From Moraxella osloensis (lineage in GTDB: Bacteria; Pseudomonadota; Gammaproteobacteria; Pseudomonadales; Moraxellaceae), in contig NZ_CP014234.1 in assembly GCF_001553955.1 (NCBI RefSeq), positions 2,108,001-2,172,000 of the forward strand: a stretch of DNA of 64,000 bases, written 5' to 3'. Every line of letters begins with the position of its first letter. The first letter of the stretch is position 1. Shown here piece after piece: positions 43,887 through 53,258 of the stretch. A program made the translations under genes and the position numbers. Under the pieces are notes generated by a model. That model saw only the letters and a program-made list of their open reading frames with translations. It made no database searches and was not told the DNA's origin.

Positions 43887-45113
43887 ATGAACATTCAAAA
43901 CCCAACTGAAGTAAAAGACTTCAATCAATACCCAGATGCCAGCGGACATTTTGGCATTCATGGGGGACGCTTTGTCTCTGAAACCCTGATGGCAGCGCTG
44001 GAACAACTTGAGCATATCTATAACACTGCCAAAGCTGACCCCGAATTTTGGAAAGCCTTTCAAGACGACTTGGTCAATTATGTCGGCAGACCAACGCCAC
44101 TTTATCATGCCAAGCGCCTAAGTGATGATATCGGTGGGGCGCAGATTTATCTTAAACGTGAAGACTTGAACCATACAGGCGCTCACAAAGTCAACAACAC
44201 CATCGGTCAAGCCTTGCTTGCCAAAATGGTCGGCAAAAAACGCATCATTGCCGAGACAGGCGCAGGGCAACATGGCGTAGCAACTGCCACCATCGCGGCG
44301 CGTCTGGGCTTAGAGTGCGTGGTGTATATGGGCGCAGATGATGTCGAACGCCAAGCCATGAACGTGTATCGCATGCGTTTGCTTGGCGCAACCGTGGTAC
44401 CTGTCACATCGGGTACTCGCACGCTCAAAGACGCCATGAACGAAGCCATGCGTGACTGGGTCACCAATGTCGATAGCACTTATTATGTGATTGGCACTGT
44501 CGCAGGTCCGCACCCATACCCCATGCTGGTGCGTGACTTTCAAGCCATTATCGGCAAAGAAGCCAAACTACAACACTACCAAAAAACAGGCAAACTCCCC
44601 GATGCGTTGGTCGCTTGTGTCGGTGGCGGTAGTAATGCCATCGGACTGTTTTATGACTTTTTAAATGATAAAGACGTCAAAATGTATGGTATCGAAGCCG
44701 GCGGCGATGGGGTCGAGACAGGCAACCATGCTGCACCGCTTACCGTCGGTCGAGTGGGGGTATTACATGGCAACCGCACGTATTTGATGGCAGATGATGA
44801 TGGGCAGATTTTGGGGACCCATTCGATTTCGGCAGGGCTGGATTACCCGGGCGTGGGTCCTGAGCATAGTTTCTTAAAGGATATCGACCGTGTGCAGTAT
44901 GTACCTTGTACTGATGAAGAAGCGATGGTGGGATTTCGTGAATGTACCCAAAAAGAAGGCATTATTCCTGCACTAGAAAGCTCGCATGCCATTGCGTATG
45001 CGTTAAAACTTGCCAAGACCATGAGCAAAGACCAGTCGATTATTGTCAATCTGTCGGGTCGTGGGGATAAGGATTTGCATACGGTCATGAAACATGATGG
45101 AATTGAGATTTGA
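43887..45113 (+). CDS. trpB: tryptophan synthase beta chain
   Basis: A 408-residue PLP enzyme of standard length. The PLP lysine is in HTGAHKVNN, with [17 protein letters not shown] (phosphate loop) and [13 protein letters not shown] present. It joins indole and serine to tryptophan in an alpha2-beta2 complex with TrpA. TAGAGAGAAG precedes the ATG. trpA follows after one unknown membrane-protein gene rather than directly, breaking the usual trpBA pair. Confidence 0.97.
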   Translation: MNIQNPTEVKDFNQYPDASGHFGIHGGRFVSETLMAALEQLEHIYNTAKADPEFWKAFQDDLVNYVGRPTPLYHAKRLSDDIGGAQIYLKREDLNHTGAHKVNNTIGQALLAKMVGKKRIIAETGAGQHGVATATIAARLGLECVVYMGADDVERQAMNVYRMRLLGATVVPVTSGTRTLKDAMNEAMRDWVTNVDSTYYVIGTVAGPHPYPMLVRDFQAIIGKEAKLQHYQKTGKLPDALVACVGGGSNAIGLFYDFLNDKDVKMYGIEAGGDGVETGNHAAPLTVGRVGVLHGNRTYLMADDDGQILGTHSISAGLDYPGVGPEHSFLKDIDRVQYVPCTDEEAMVGFRECTQKEGIIPALESSHAIAYALKLAKTMSKDQSIIVNLSGRGDKDLHTVMKHDGIEI

Positions 45114-45194
45114 TTGATAATCTGCTCAATTGGAATGGCTTAAATTCACTATGTTTTACATTTATAGTTATGAGAGATAAAGTTTAACGAGTTA

Positions 45195-45794
45195 ATGTGG
45201 ATGATGACAAATAATACCGAAACGACACAGCCATCTAATAGCTACAAAATAATTTATTATTTGTATATGGCTTTTGTTTTTTACTTTTTAATCGGTATTT
45301 ATGCCAATTTTCACGAAGGTATTTGGGAGATTTTATACCAACTTAGTTCTAGTGCGGTCTTGCTTTCAATGGCGGTAGCTACCTATTTTATATTTCAAAA
45401 AATGCGACAAGAAAATGATAGTGTTTTAGCCGATATTAGAAGTGGCATCTTGGTCATCATATTTTTAGCAATTATATTATTTCTTGGTTCATTTGAATTT
45501 AAACAGAGCTTTTATGCTGTTTTTGAGCCCACTAAAACAGCGATTGCTGATGAATACACAACCCAAATAAAAGACTATCGTGGGACGAAACAGTATTATT
45601 TGTTTTTTGATGATAAAGAAAACCCAAACTCTTGCGATAGTCATATACAAAAGTGCAAATATCAATATAAAGTGAGAATCAATAGTGGCACTTATCAACA
45701 GATAAACAATAAACAGCAAATGGCAAAAGACAATCCTTTGAAAATATTCTATAAGCCGAAAGCTGAAATTTTAATGAAATGGGAAGCTATTTAA
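45195..45794 (+). CDS. unknown membrane protein, paralogue of the one at 42484
   Basis: A 199-residue protein (or 196 from the ATG at 45204) with three predicted membrane segments (about 17-36, 46-68, 83-101) and a C-terminal domain. Compared with its paralogue between trpF and the SDR gene it keeps YAVFExxKT, YYLFFD, VRINSGTYQQ and YKPKAEIL, and adds a Cys pair in CDSHIQKCKYQ. It is AT-rich relative to its neighbours and splits trpB from trpA. Family and function not recognised; the C-terminal domain is probably outside the cytoplasmic membrane face of the last helix. Confidence 0.85.
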   Translation: MWMMTNNTETTQPSNSYKIIYYLYMAFVFYFLIGIYANFHEGIWEILYQLSSSAVLLSMAVATYFIFQKMRQENDSVLADIRSGILVIIFLAIILFLGSFEFKQSFYAVFEPTKTAIADEYTTQIKDYRGTKQYYLFFDDKENPNSCDSHIQKCKYQYKVRINSGTYQQINNKQQMAKDNPLKIFYKPKAEILMKWEAI

Positions 45795-45831
45795 ACTTCC
45801 CAATAAATTTACGCTAATATTAGGAAAACCT

Positions 45832-46650
45832 ATGACCCGAATTGAAACCACCTTTAACACACTGAGAGAGCAAAACAAAAAAGCTTTAATTCCTTATGTG
45901 ATGGCAGGCGACCCAAACCCAACTGTTACCGTCAGCTTACTGCATGAACTCGTTGACCACGGCGCAGACATCATCGAAGTCGGCTTACCATTTTCTGACC
46001 CCATGGCAGACGGTGAAACTATCGCACTCGCAGGCGAGCGCGCATTGGCAGGTGGCACCAGTACCCGCCAAGCGATTGAGATGGTAAAAGCGTTTCGCAA
46101 AACCAACACCACCACCCCAGTGCTAGTCATGGGCTATCTAAATCCGATTGAAATCATCGGTTATGACAAGTTTATTAGCCTTTGTCAAGATGCCGGGATT
46201 GACGGTGTTTTGATGGTTGATTTACCGCCACAAGAAGCGGGCGATTTTACCCAAAAACTCGCCAATTCCGCAATGAACGAAATCTTTTTACTTGCACCAA
46301 CCACCTTGCCAGAACGTCGTGAGCAAGTGCTAAAACATGGCGGTGGTTTTATCTATTATGTATCGGTCAAAGGCGTGACAGGCTCAAAAGCATTGGATGC
46401 ACAAGATGTCGGCGAACACGTCCAAGCGATTAAAGCACAAACTGCTTTGCCTGTGTGTGTTGGTTTTGGTATTCGTGATGGTGCATCGGCCAAAGCAGTC
46501 GGACAATATGCGGATGGCGTGATTGTCGGTAGTGAGCTGGTGAAAAACTTTGCGGATGTGGGCAACGATGAACAAAAAATCGCCCATGCCAAAAAAGCCA
46601 TCTTAGATAAAATGGATGAGCTAAGAGAAGCGATTGACAGTCTTGAGTGA
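45832..46650 (+). CDS. trpA: tryptophan synthase alpha chain
   Basis: A 272-residue TIM barrel. The catalytic Glu in IIEVGLPFSDPMADG and Asp in the same motif are intact, and the phosphate-binding GFGIRDG and DGVIVGSELV motifs follow. It cleaves indole-3-glycerol phosphate and passes indole to TrpB. TTAGGAAAA precedes the ATG by 4 nt. It is followed by accD after a 148-bp gap. Confidence 0.97.
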   Translation: MTRIETTFNTLREQNKKALIPYVMAGDPNPTVTVSLLHELVDHGADIIEVGLPFSDPMADGETIALAGERALAGGTSTRQAIEMVKAFRKTNTTTPVLVMGYLNPIEIIGYDKFISLCQDAGIDGVLMVDLPPQEAGDFTQKLANSAMNEIFLLAPTTLPERREQVLKHGGGFIYYVSVKGVTGSKALDAQDVGEHVQAIKAQTALPVCVGFGIRDGASAKAVGQYADGVIVGSELVKNFADVGNDEQKIAHAKKAILDKMDELREAIDSLE

Positions 46651-46798
46651 TAGAATGGTTTGAGGTATTTGAGGTTAATCATTTCATTTATTGCTAAAAT
46701 CAGTTAGCATACGCATTATAAAATGAGTTTGTACTTGTACACTCAAAAAACTACTATTCAATGGCACTGTTAAATTGCACTGTTAATAGGGACTTATT

Positions 46799-47704
46799 AT
46801 GAGCACTGATATGAAGCCTCAACCGATGGGACAGACACTGGAAGAAACTTGGTTAAAACGCCCATTACCCACCATCAAGCCGCGTGCCAAGCAAATACTG
46901 ACGGCGGTTGAGACCGAACCATCGACTCAATGTCCCAACTGTAATTCAATCATCACCAATACGGCGCTGATTTTTAATAATTACGTCTGCCCATCGTGTG
47001 ATGAACATCTTAGCATGACCGCCCGCACGCGTCTGAACTGGTTTTTTGACCAAGTGGATGACGAGCTAGGGCAGCAGTACCAAGCAGGCAATCCATTAGA
47101 CTTTGTCGATAGCAAACCTTACCCAACACGGATGAGCGAAGCGCAAGCCAAGACGGGCGAAACCGAAGCGCTTATCGTCATGAAAGGTAAACTCCAGCGG
47201 CTACCCGTGGTTGCCTGTGCGTTTGATTTTGCTTTTATGGGTGGCTCCATGGGCTCTGTGGTAGGCGATCGATTTGTGCTCGCTGCCGAGACGGCGCTCA
47301 AAGAACAAATCCCACTGGTGTGTTTTGCCGCATCGGGTGGCGCCCGTATGCAAGAGGGCTTGTTATCCCTCATGCAGATGGCGCGTACTGCCGCAGCGAT
47401 TGAGAAACTCAAACACGCCAATATTCCTTATATTGTGGTACTGACCAACCCTGTGTATGGCGGCGTGACAGCATCGCTTGCGATGTTAGGCGATATCCAT
47501 TTGGCGGAGCCCAAAGCCATGATTGGTTTTGCCGGCAAACGGGTGATTGAACAAACCGTTCGCGAGGTACTGGGCGAGCCCTTCCAGCGCGCTGAGTTTT
47601 TGGTAGAGCATGGTGTGGTCGATCAGGTCGTTCATCGTTTACAAATGAAAGAAACGATTCATCGCTTACTCAAAAAAATGACCTATTTTCGTCAGGCTCA
47701 CTAA
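46799..47704 (+). CDS. accD: acetyl-CoA carboxylase carboxyltransferase subunit beta
   Basis: A 301-residue protein with an N-terminal four-Cys zinc ribbon (CPNC ... CPSC, about residues 40-62) and the carboxyltransferase domain with FAMGGSMGSVVGD-like (FAFMGGSMGSVVG), CFAASGGARMQEG and NPVYGGVTAS motifs. It works with AccA to make malonyl-CoA. ATAGGGAC precedes the ATG. folC and a SPOR protein follow, the accD-folC-dedD order of enterobacteria. Confidence 0.97.
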   Translation: MSTDMKPQPMGQTLEETWLKRPLPTIKPRAKQILTAVETEPSTQCPNCNSIITNTALIFNNYVCPSCDEHLSMTARTRLNWFFDQVDDELGQQYQAGNPLDFVDSKPYPTRMSEAQAKTGETEALIVMKGKLQRLPVVACAFDFAFMGGSMGSVVGDRFVLAAETALKEQIPLVCFAASGGARMQEGLLSLMQMARTAAAIEKLKHANIPYIVVLTNPVYGGVTASLAMLGDIHLAEPKAMIGFAGKRVIEQTVREVLGEPFQRAEFLVEHGVVDQVVHRLQMKETIHRLLKKMTYFRQAH

Positions 47705-47728
47705 TTCATTATTATCACGGTTTTATCC

Positions 47729-49078
47729 ATGCAACAGTCAAGCTTACCCGCCGCACTCTCACCATCCCGATTGCCGCCTAGCGTTTTAAGCTCGTTAACC
47801 GAGTGGCTAAGCTATATGCAAGGCATCCATGTGTCCGCGATTGATATGGGGCTTGAGCGGGTGATACCCGTATTTCAAGCATTGGGTATAACGCAAACCG
47901 ATGCCTTTGTATTTACTGTGGCAGGCACCAATGGCAAAGGCTCAACCACCGCCACTATTGCCAAGATTTGTCAACAAGCGGGCTATAAAACCGCTTTGTA
48001 TCAATCGCCGCATCTACTGGTGTTTAACGAGCGTGTCAGAATCAATGGAGAAATGGTCGATGACCAAACTTTGATTGATGCGTTTGCCAAAATCGAGCAG
48101 GCGAGGATTGATTGTGGGTTGACACTGTCATTTTTTGAAATGACGACGCTTGCCGCGTTTTTGATTTTTGCCCAAAACCACTGTGATGTCTGGGTGTTGG
48201 AGGTGGGGTTAGGCGGTCGCCTCGATGTCGTCAATGTTATCGAGCCAAACCTTGCGGTCATTACCAATGTGGGTATCGACCATGTCGAATGGCTTGGCGA
48301 CACCCGTGAAAAAATCGCTGCAGAAAAAGCCGGTATTTTGCGTAATAACATCACATTGGTGTATGGTGAAACCGATATGCCCTCGACCATCCCGCCTTTG
48401 ATGGCACGGCACCATGCCCATTTGCTACAGTATGGCAAAGATTATGGCTATCGACATACTGACGATGCAGCGACATGGCAATATAGCAATAACGCGGTGA
48501 CTTTATCGTTACCTATCCCCAATTTGTCTTTGCACAATACTGCAACGGCTATCACCGCGCTCTTAGCCAGCCCATTAACCATAATCCAAGACCACATCCA
48601 AGCTGCGTTACCGAAGGTAAAATTGGCTGGGCGTTTTGACAGCAGACGCATGTCAGCTCGCCAATGGGTGTTTGATGTTGCCCATAATGAGCATGGGATG
48701 CAGTTTTTGCTCAAACAGTTGACGCCGTATGTACATGCTTACCAACGCCAGCATCCAACCGCCAAATTGCATTTGGTCATATCCATGCTTGCTGATAAAG
48801 ACATCGAGCCTGTACTCGCGCAGCTACAGCAATTCTCCCAGACGGTGATGCCGATTGACAGTGTTCACAGCGGCGTTATATCTCACCCTAGAGCCAGTAG
48901 CCAAGAGCGCTTAACTGAGCTGTTACCGCGCTATTTTAAAGCTGTATCTATTTTTGAGGATTTGAATTTGGCGACCCAATCGGTGATTGACCACAGCCAA
49001 GATAATGACCTGATTTTGGTGTGTGGCTCTTTTTATACCATCAGCGGTGTACTGACCAGCCAATCACTCAGTGAATAA
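47729..49078 (+). CDS. folC: dihydrofolate synthase/folylpolyglutamate synthase
   Basis: A 449-residue Mur-ligase-family enzyme. The P-loop is AGTNGKGSTTATIAK near residue 70, followed by YQSPHLLVFNERVRING, the ITNVGIDHVEWLGD metal motif and a C-terminal domain (RFDSRRMSARQWVFDVAHNEHG). It adds glutamate to dihydropteroate and to folate. The ATG is 25 bp after accD. It is the bifunctional type expected in proteobacteria. Confidence 0.96.
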   Translation: MQQSSLPAALSPSRLPPSVLSSLTEWLSYMQGIHVSAIDMGLERVIPVFQALGITQTDAFVFTVAGTNGKGSTTATIAKICQQAGYKTALYQSPHLLVFNERVRINGEMVDDQTLIDAFAKIEQARIDCGLTLSFFEMTTLAAFLIFAQNHCDVWVLEVGLGGRLDVVNVIEPNLAVITNVGIDHVEWLGDTREKIAAEKAGILRNNITLVYGETDMPSTIPPLMARHHAHLLQYGKDYGYRHTDDAATWQYSNNAVTLSLPIPNLSLHNTATAITALLASPLTIIQDHIQAALPKVKLAGRFDSRRMSARQWVFDVAHNEHGMQFLLKQLTPYVHAYQRQHPTAKLHLVISMLADKDIEPVLAQLQQFSQTVMPIDSVHSGVISHPRASSQERLTELLPRYFKAVSIFEDLNLATQSVIDHSQDNDLILVCGSFYTISGVLTSQSLSE

Positions 49079-49240
49079 CGAATTTGTGCGTCAAATGATT
49101 TTACTTTTCAAAATTTTCAGTTAATATCTCAACAATGGTAAAAACTGCTAACGCGAATTTTGCTATGATTAGTCAAAATTCGTTGATTTTTATAGGTTGA
49201 AAAAATCATTTATCAAGACATACACACTAGGGTAATTGGC

Positions 49241-50593
49241 ATGAAATTTTCTAAGCAAGCATTATTGGGTACAACGGTATTGTTAGGCGGTAGCGTGTTG
49301 TTATATGCCACTATGCACCAAGTCTTGAACGCGCCTGCCAAACCTGCAGCCAATAGCCAACAAGTTATCGCTAAACCCATGACAGATAAGCAATCAGCAA
49401 TCAGCAACGAGCCACTCACCGCGGATATCGCAACTGAAAAAAATTTACTGGCGCAAAAACAAAAAGAACGGGAGCAACGGGTCGCTGCACAAGAACAACA
49501 AGCCCAGCAATACATGACCGAGCAACAGCGGATTGAAGCCGAAGCTCTAGCGCGTAGCCGTGCTGAAAATCAACTGTATGCCAATAAAAATGCCGCCAAT
49601 ACCAGTTCGGTGGTTGCCAGCTCAGTGACCGCGATTACCCAACCTGTGGTAAAGCCCCGACCCGTTGACAAGGTCGCCGCACCACCACAAACGCAAGTTG
49701 CAGTACCCAATAGCGTACAAAATACCGCACAGACCCAAAACGCTGCGCAAACTCGAAGCGCTGCGCAAACTAAAGTACAAGCAGCTACGCCAAAGCCCAC
49801 GGTGGCAGCACCCGTCGTCGCACAGCCGCAGCCCGCGGCAAAAGCCACCCCTAGCAATCCTGGTGCCTATCAAGTGAAGGCAGGCGAGGGGTTGATAGGG
49901 TTGTCACGTCGCTACAATGTGCCAGTCGACGTATTGGCAAGCGTCAATAATCTCAAACCCACCAGCAGCTTACGTGTCGGGCAAACTATCACCATCCCGA
50001 CTGCGGCACAAGTCAACCGTATTACCCAGCAAGCCCAAGCGCGAGAGCAACAACGTCAAAATGAGATTACTCGCAAAAGACAAGAAGCTGAACAAAAAAA
50101 GCAACAGGCGCTACTAGAGCAGCAGCAAGAAGTCTCCCGTAAAAAACAAGAAGCCGCGCAAAAAGAGCAGCAAAAACAGCAGGAAATCGCTCGCAAAAAG
50201 CAAGAATCCCAGTTAAAAGAGCAGTTAAAAGAGCAAAAACGTCAACAAGAAATCGCCCAGAAAAAATCAGAAGCTCAGCAGCAAGCCCAGAAAAAACAAG
50301 CATTCCAAGCGGCACAAGACAATTTAAGGCAGGCGCGTCAAACGGTAAAAGAAACGGATGCTAAAGGTACGTTTGGGGTACAAGTTGCATTGGCAACCGA
50401 CCAAAAAAAAGCCAGTGAAATCACCCAAAAATTACAAGCGGCAGGCTACAAAGTCAAAACCACCCAAACGAGTAAAGGTGTACGTATCGTCGTAGGTCCA
50501 GAAAAAGGCAAAGTCGCTGCCTTGGCGCTCAAAGACAAGCTCAATAACGATAGCCGTGTGGATGTCAATAGCGGCTGGGTGCTATACTGGTAA
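49241..50593 (+). CDS. LysM and SPOR domain protein in the dedD position
   Basis: A 450-residue protein. An N-terminal hydrophobic anchor (about 6-25) is followed by a Lys/Gln/Ala-rich segment, a LysM domain (YQVKAGEGLIGLSRRYNVP ... LRVGQTITIP, about 207-255), a long Lys/Glu/Gln coiled coil (about 260-375) and a C-terminal SPOR domain (FGVQVALATDQKKASEITQKL, VRIVVGPEKGK, about 380-450). Both domains bind peptidoglycan; SPOR prefers denuded septal glycan. The accD-folC-X order makes it the positional equivalent of E. coli DedD, with LysM and coiled coil added. Confidence 0.85.
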   Translation: MKFSKQALLGTTVLLGGSVLLYATMHQVLNAPAKPAANSQQVIAKPMTDKQSAISNEPLTADIATEKNLLAQKQKEREQRVAAQEQQAQQYMTEQQRIEAEALARSRAENQLYANKNAANTSSVVASSVTAITQPVVKPRPVDKVAAPPQTQVAVPNSVQNTAQTQNAAQTRSAAQTKVQAATPKPTVAAPVVAQPQPAAKATPSNPGAYQVKAGEGLIGLSRRYNVPVDVLASVNNLKPTSSLRVGQTITIPTAAQVNRITQQAQAREQQRQNEITRKRQEAEQKKQQALLEQQQEVSRKKQEAAQKEQQKQQEIARKKQESQLKEQLKEQKRQQEIAQKKSEAQQQAQKKQAFQAAQDNLRQARQTVKETDAKGTFGVQVALATDQKKASEITQKLQAAGYKVKTTQTSKGVRIVVGPEKGKVAALALKDKLNNDSRVDVNSGWVLYW

Positions 50594-50625
50594 GCCTATT
50601 TGACCTTTTAAAGCCAAACTATCCA

Positions 50626-50660
50626 AATAATGCGACATTTTGTGTCGCGTTATTTATTTA
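50626..50660 (+). terminator. rho-independent terminator of the LysM/SPOR gene
   Basis: AATAATGCGACA and TGTCGCGTTATT form a 12-bp stem with one G-U pair over a 5-nt loop, followed by TATTTA. It ends the accD-folC-SPOR run. Confidence 0.85.
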
Positions 50661-50730
50661 TGCGCTTGTGAAAATCACCCAATAGAGGAATAATGCTGCC
50701 TTGTGGTAGTTATCCTATTAATACGAGTGT

Positions 50731-51252
50731 GTGGTTAGTGTGACAATTTTTTTAGTGTTAGCGTTTGTGGTGTTTATCCTGTTAGTGTTTGCCTTTCGCA
50801 GTAGTGGTAGTAGCCGTCAAGAGGTTATTAAGCCCGTTCGGGGGGATGAATTAGCGGTATGGCCGTTTGAGCCGATGCCAATCATGACGCCGACCGAAGT
50901 GATATTTTTTAATCGCTTGCAGCAAGCAGTGCCTGAGCTGATTATTTTTGGGCAAGTACAGTTATCGCGTATTATCATGCCAAATGACGATGACGATACT
51001 GACCAAGGCTTTTGGTTTAATCGTATTTGCCGTATGAGTGTTGACTATGTGCTGGTTGATCAAGACAAGCAAACCGTACTATTGGCAATTGAATTAGACG
51101 ACTGGACGCACAACACTCGCCGCCGTCAGCAGCAAGATGAAAAAAAAGACAAAGCGCTGTTGAGCGCCGGCATTCCGATATTACGAATCGATGGGGAAGC
51201 CATGCCGGATGCGGCGCATTTACGCCGCAAAATCTTAGCGGTGCTAAGCTAA
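50731..51252 (+). CDS. DUF2726-domain membrane-anchored protein
   Basis: A 173-residue protein with one N-terminal membrane segment (TIFLVLAFVVFILLVFAF) and a DUF2726 domain: LTPTEVIFFNRLQ-like start (MTPTEVIFFNRLQQA), VDYVLVDQDKQTVLLAIELDD and the C-terminal DKALLSAGIPILRI. The fold is related to restriction-endonuclease-like domains (D..ElDd pattern), function unknown. The start is GTG, at 50731 or 50740. It stands alone before tRNA-Trp. Confidence 0.82.
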   Translation: MVSVTIFLVLAFVVFILLVFAFRSSGSSRQEVIKPVRGDELAVWPFEPMPIMTPTEVIFFNRLQQAVPELIIFGQVQLSRIIMPNDDDDTDQGFWFNRICRMSVDYVLVDQDKQTVLLAIELDDWTHNTRRRQQQDEKKDKALLSAGIPILRIDGEAMPDAAHLRRKILAVLS

Positions 51253-51282
51253 GATTAAAATCGCAAAAAACCGTAGAAAGTG

Positions 51283-51310
51283 TTGCATTCAAAAAAAAAC
51301 TCGCTATAAT
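51283..51310 (+). promoter_or_regulatory. promoter TTGCAT-N16-TATAAT of tRNA-Trp
   Basis: TTGCAT at 51283 and TATAAT at 51305 with a 16-bp spacer, 15 bp before the tRNA 5' end. It probably drives tRNA-Trp and may continue into secE-nusG. Confidence 0.75.
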
Positions 51311-51325
51311 ACTCAAACTCAACAT

Positions 51326-51401
51326 AGGCGATTAGTTCAATTGGTAGAGCGTCGGTCTCCAAAACCGAATGTTGGGGGTTCGAGTCCCTCATCGCCTGCC
51401 A
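51326..51401 (+). tRNA. tRNA-Trp (anticodon CCA)
   Basis: A 76-nt cloverleaf with acceptor stem AGGCGAT/ATCGCCT, anticodon loop CTCCAAA giving anticodon CCA, T loop TTCGAGT, discriminator G and encoded CCA end. It lies before secE, the usual position of a tRNA-Trp gene in gammaproteobacteria. Confidence 0.97.
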
Positions 51402-51474
51402 CATTTTAGTTAGGTTAGCGTATACGCTGTATTCCAATAATAAAATACGTTTTAATGATAGACAGGGCAGCCTT

Positions 51475-51942
51475 ATGAAACAAATGCTAGAGAACAAACT
51501 AGCAGAGCTCAATGGCAAAAGGATGTCTGGTGAAAAAGTGGTTGTCCACGAACCTGCTGCTATTGAGATTGCCAAACGACACTCCCCTAAAGATTTTGCC
51601 CTGTGGATTTTTGCTTTTGTCGCATTAATCAGCGCAACTTTAGTTAATCAATATTTACCCGCATATTGGCAACCCGCTAGCAGTTTATGGACGCGCGTGG
51701 CTGTTATTGCTGGACTAATCATTGCTGCATTATTGGCACTGGCATTGACCAACCAAGGCAGTGCTTTTAAGACACTGTTGCAAGATTCCCGCGTTGAATT
51801 GCGCCGTGTGACTTGGCCGAGCAAACAAGAAACCCTGGAATACACTTGGCAAGTTGCAGTAGTGGCTGGGATATTAGCCTTTATCGTGTGGTTATTAGAT
51901 ACCGTATTTAGCCAATTGATTCAATACGTCATTGGTCAATAG
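51475..51942 (+). CDS. secE: preprotein translocase subunit SecE
   Basis: A 155-residue three-helix SecE as in gammaproteobacteria: membrane segments at about 42-60, 75-92 and 125-150, with the conserved SRVELRRVTWPSKQETLEYT amphipathic segment before the last. It stabilises SecY in the translocon. The neighbouring tRNA-Trp upstream and nusG downstream are the expected context. A terminator separates it from nusG. Confidence 0.96.
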   Translation: MKQMLENKLAELNGKRMSGEKVVVHEPAAIEIAKRHSPKDFALWIFAFVALISATLVNQYLPAYWQPASSLWTRVAVIAGLIIAALLALALTNQGSAFKTLLQDSRVELRRVTWPSKQETLEYTWQVAVVAGILAFIVWLLDTVFSQLIQYVIGQ

Positions 51943-51964
51943 TAAAAATTTAGCCAAACCCTTT

Positions 51965-51993
51965 TATTTGACCCACATTTGTGGGTTTTTATC
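51965..51993 (+). terminator. terminator/attenuator between secE and nusG
   Basis: ACCCAC/GTGGGT with a short ATTT loop followed by a T tract, about 25 bp after secE. It may limit readthrough to nusG. Confidence 0.75.
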
Positions 51994-52081
51994 TATCTAG
52001 CAATATCAATATTTTACCTGCATTGCTCATATTTGGTATAGTAGGCGATGTGTTTAGCAATGAATTAGAGGAAGATTATCC

Positions 52082-52612
52082 ATGCGTTGGTATATCGTAC
52101 AAGCATTTTCAGGCTTTGAAAAACAAGTGCAGCGTTCATTGATTGAACGTATCAATCGCAGTGAATACAAAGATTCGTTTGGTCAAGTACTCGTCCCAAC
52201 CGAAGAAGTTATCGAAATGCGGGATGGCAAAAAACGCAAATCTGAGCGTAAATTCTTCCCAGGTTACGTATTGATTGAAATGGATATGAACGACAACACA
52301 TGGCACTTAGTGAAAGACTGTCCACGTGTGATGGGTTTTATTGGCGGTACGCCAGAAAATCCTGCACCCATTACCCCAAAAGAAGCCGATACCATTTTAA
52401 ATCGTTTAAATACCAACGAAAATAAACCGCGTCCAAAAACCTTATTTGAGCCAGGTGAAGAGGTGTTGGTCATCGATGGTCCGTTTACCGAGTTTAGAGG
52501 CTTGGTAGAAAAAGTGGATTATGAAAAATCACGCTTACAGTTAACCGTCAATGTCTTTAACCGTCCAACACCGGTTGAGCTAGAGTTTAAGCAAGTAGAA
52601 AAAATTAACTAA
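52082..52612 (+). CDS. nusG: transcription termination/antitermination factor NusG
   Basis: A 176-residue NusG: the NGN domain ([37 protein letters not shown]) and a C-terminal KOW domain ([22 protein letters not shown]). It binds RNA polymerase and couples with Rho or ribosomes. TAGAGGAAGA precedes the ATG. Ribosomal-protein genes follow after a 214-bp gap. Confidence 0.97.
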   Translation: MRWYIVQAFSGFEKQVQRSLIERINRSEYKDSFGQVLVPTEEVIEMRDGKKRKSERKFFPGYVLIEMDMNDNTWHLVKDCPRVMGFIGGTPENPAPITPKEADTILNRLNTNENKPRPKTLFEPGEEVLVIDGPFTEFRGLVEKVDYEKSRLQLTVNVFNRPTPVELEFKQVEKIN

Positions 52613-52687
52613 TTTTTGCTAGATTTTCTTTTTTATGGGTTTTTAGCCCTAAAATTGTAACTAAGTGCCAAATTTAGCAATTTTTGC

Positions 52688-52715
52688 TTTACCTAAGTAA
52701 AAATTCGCTTATAAT
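52688..52715 (+). promoter_or_regulatory. candidate promoter of the rplK operon (TTTACC-N16-TATAAT)
   Basis: A consensus TATAAT at 52710 with a weak -35 TTTACC 16 bp upstream, about 110 bp before rplK. The -10 is strong, the -35 poor. Confidence 0.45.
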
Positions 52716-52775
52716 ATGGCACTTTATTTTTTCTGTTGTCTGCAAGATTGACAATATCACCCGGGGAGCCAGATA

Positions 52776-52815
52776 GCCATTCGATGAATGGGAGTCTAGC
52801 GCTATTACCCATAAC
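52776..52815 (+). promoter_or_regulatory. candidate L1 autoregulatory leader of rplK-rplA
   Basis: The leader holds a CCATTC/GAATGG stem with a 3-nt loop (52777-52791) followed by a repeated GGAGTCTA element (52791, 52817). In E. coli, ribosomal protein L1 represses rplKA by binding such a leader structure. Assigned by position and structure only. Confidence 0.35.
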
Positions 52816-52826
52816 AGGAGTCTATC

Positions 52827-53258
52827 ATGGCTAAAAAGATTGATGGTTACATCAAACTACAAGTGCCAGCTGGTAAAGCTAATCCATCACCACCTATTGG
52901 TCCAGCATTGGGTCAAAAAGGTGTGAACATCATGGCATTCTGTAAAGAGTTCAACGCAGCTACTTCTAGCATGGAACCAGGTCTACCTGTTCCCGTTGAA
53001 ATCACTGTTTACAACGACAAATCGTTCACCTTCATCATGAAATCACCACCAGCGGCGTTCTTAATTCGCAAAGCTGCAGGTGCTGCTAAAGGTTCAGGCG
53101 TACCGAACAAAACTAAAGTAGGTAAAGTCGACCGTGCACAGTTAGAAGAAATTGCTAACACCAAAAACGCTGACTTAACTGCTGCTGACTTAGAATCTGC
53201 GGTTCGCACATTGGCGGGTACTGCTCGCTCAATGGGTATTGACGTGGAGGGTGTGTAA
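52827..53258 (+). CDS. rplK: 50S ribosomal protein L11
   Basis: A 143-residue L11, starting [20 protein letters not shown] with [16 protein letters not shown] and the C-terminal RNA-binding domain with GTARSMGI. It binds the GTPase-associated center of 23S rRNA and supports RelA activation. ACAGGAG precedes the ATG. rplA starts directly after the stop codon. Confidence 0.98.
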   Translation: MAKKIDGYIKLQVPAGKANPSPPIGPALGQKGVNIMAFCKEFNAATSSMEPGLPVPVEITVYNDKSFTFIMKSPPAAFLIRKAAGAAKGSGVPNKTKVGKVDRAQLEEIANTKNADLTAADLESAVRTLAGTARSMGIDVEGV

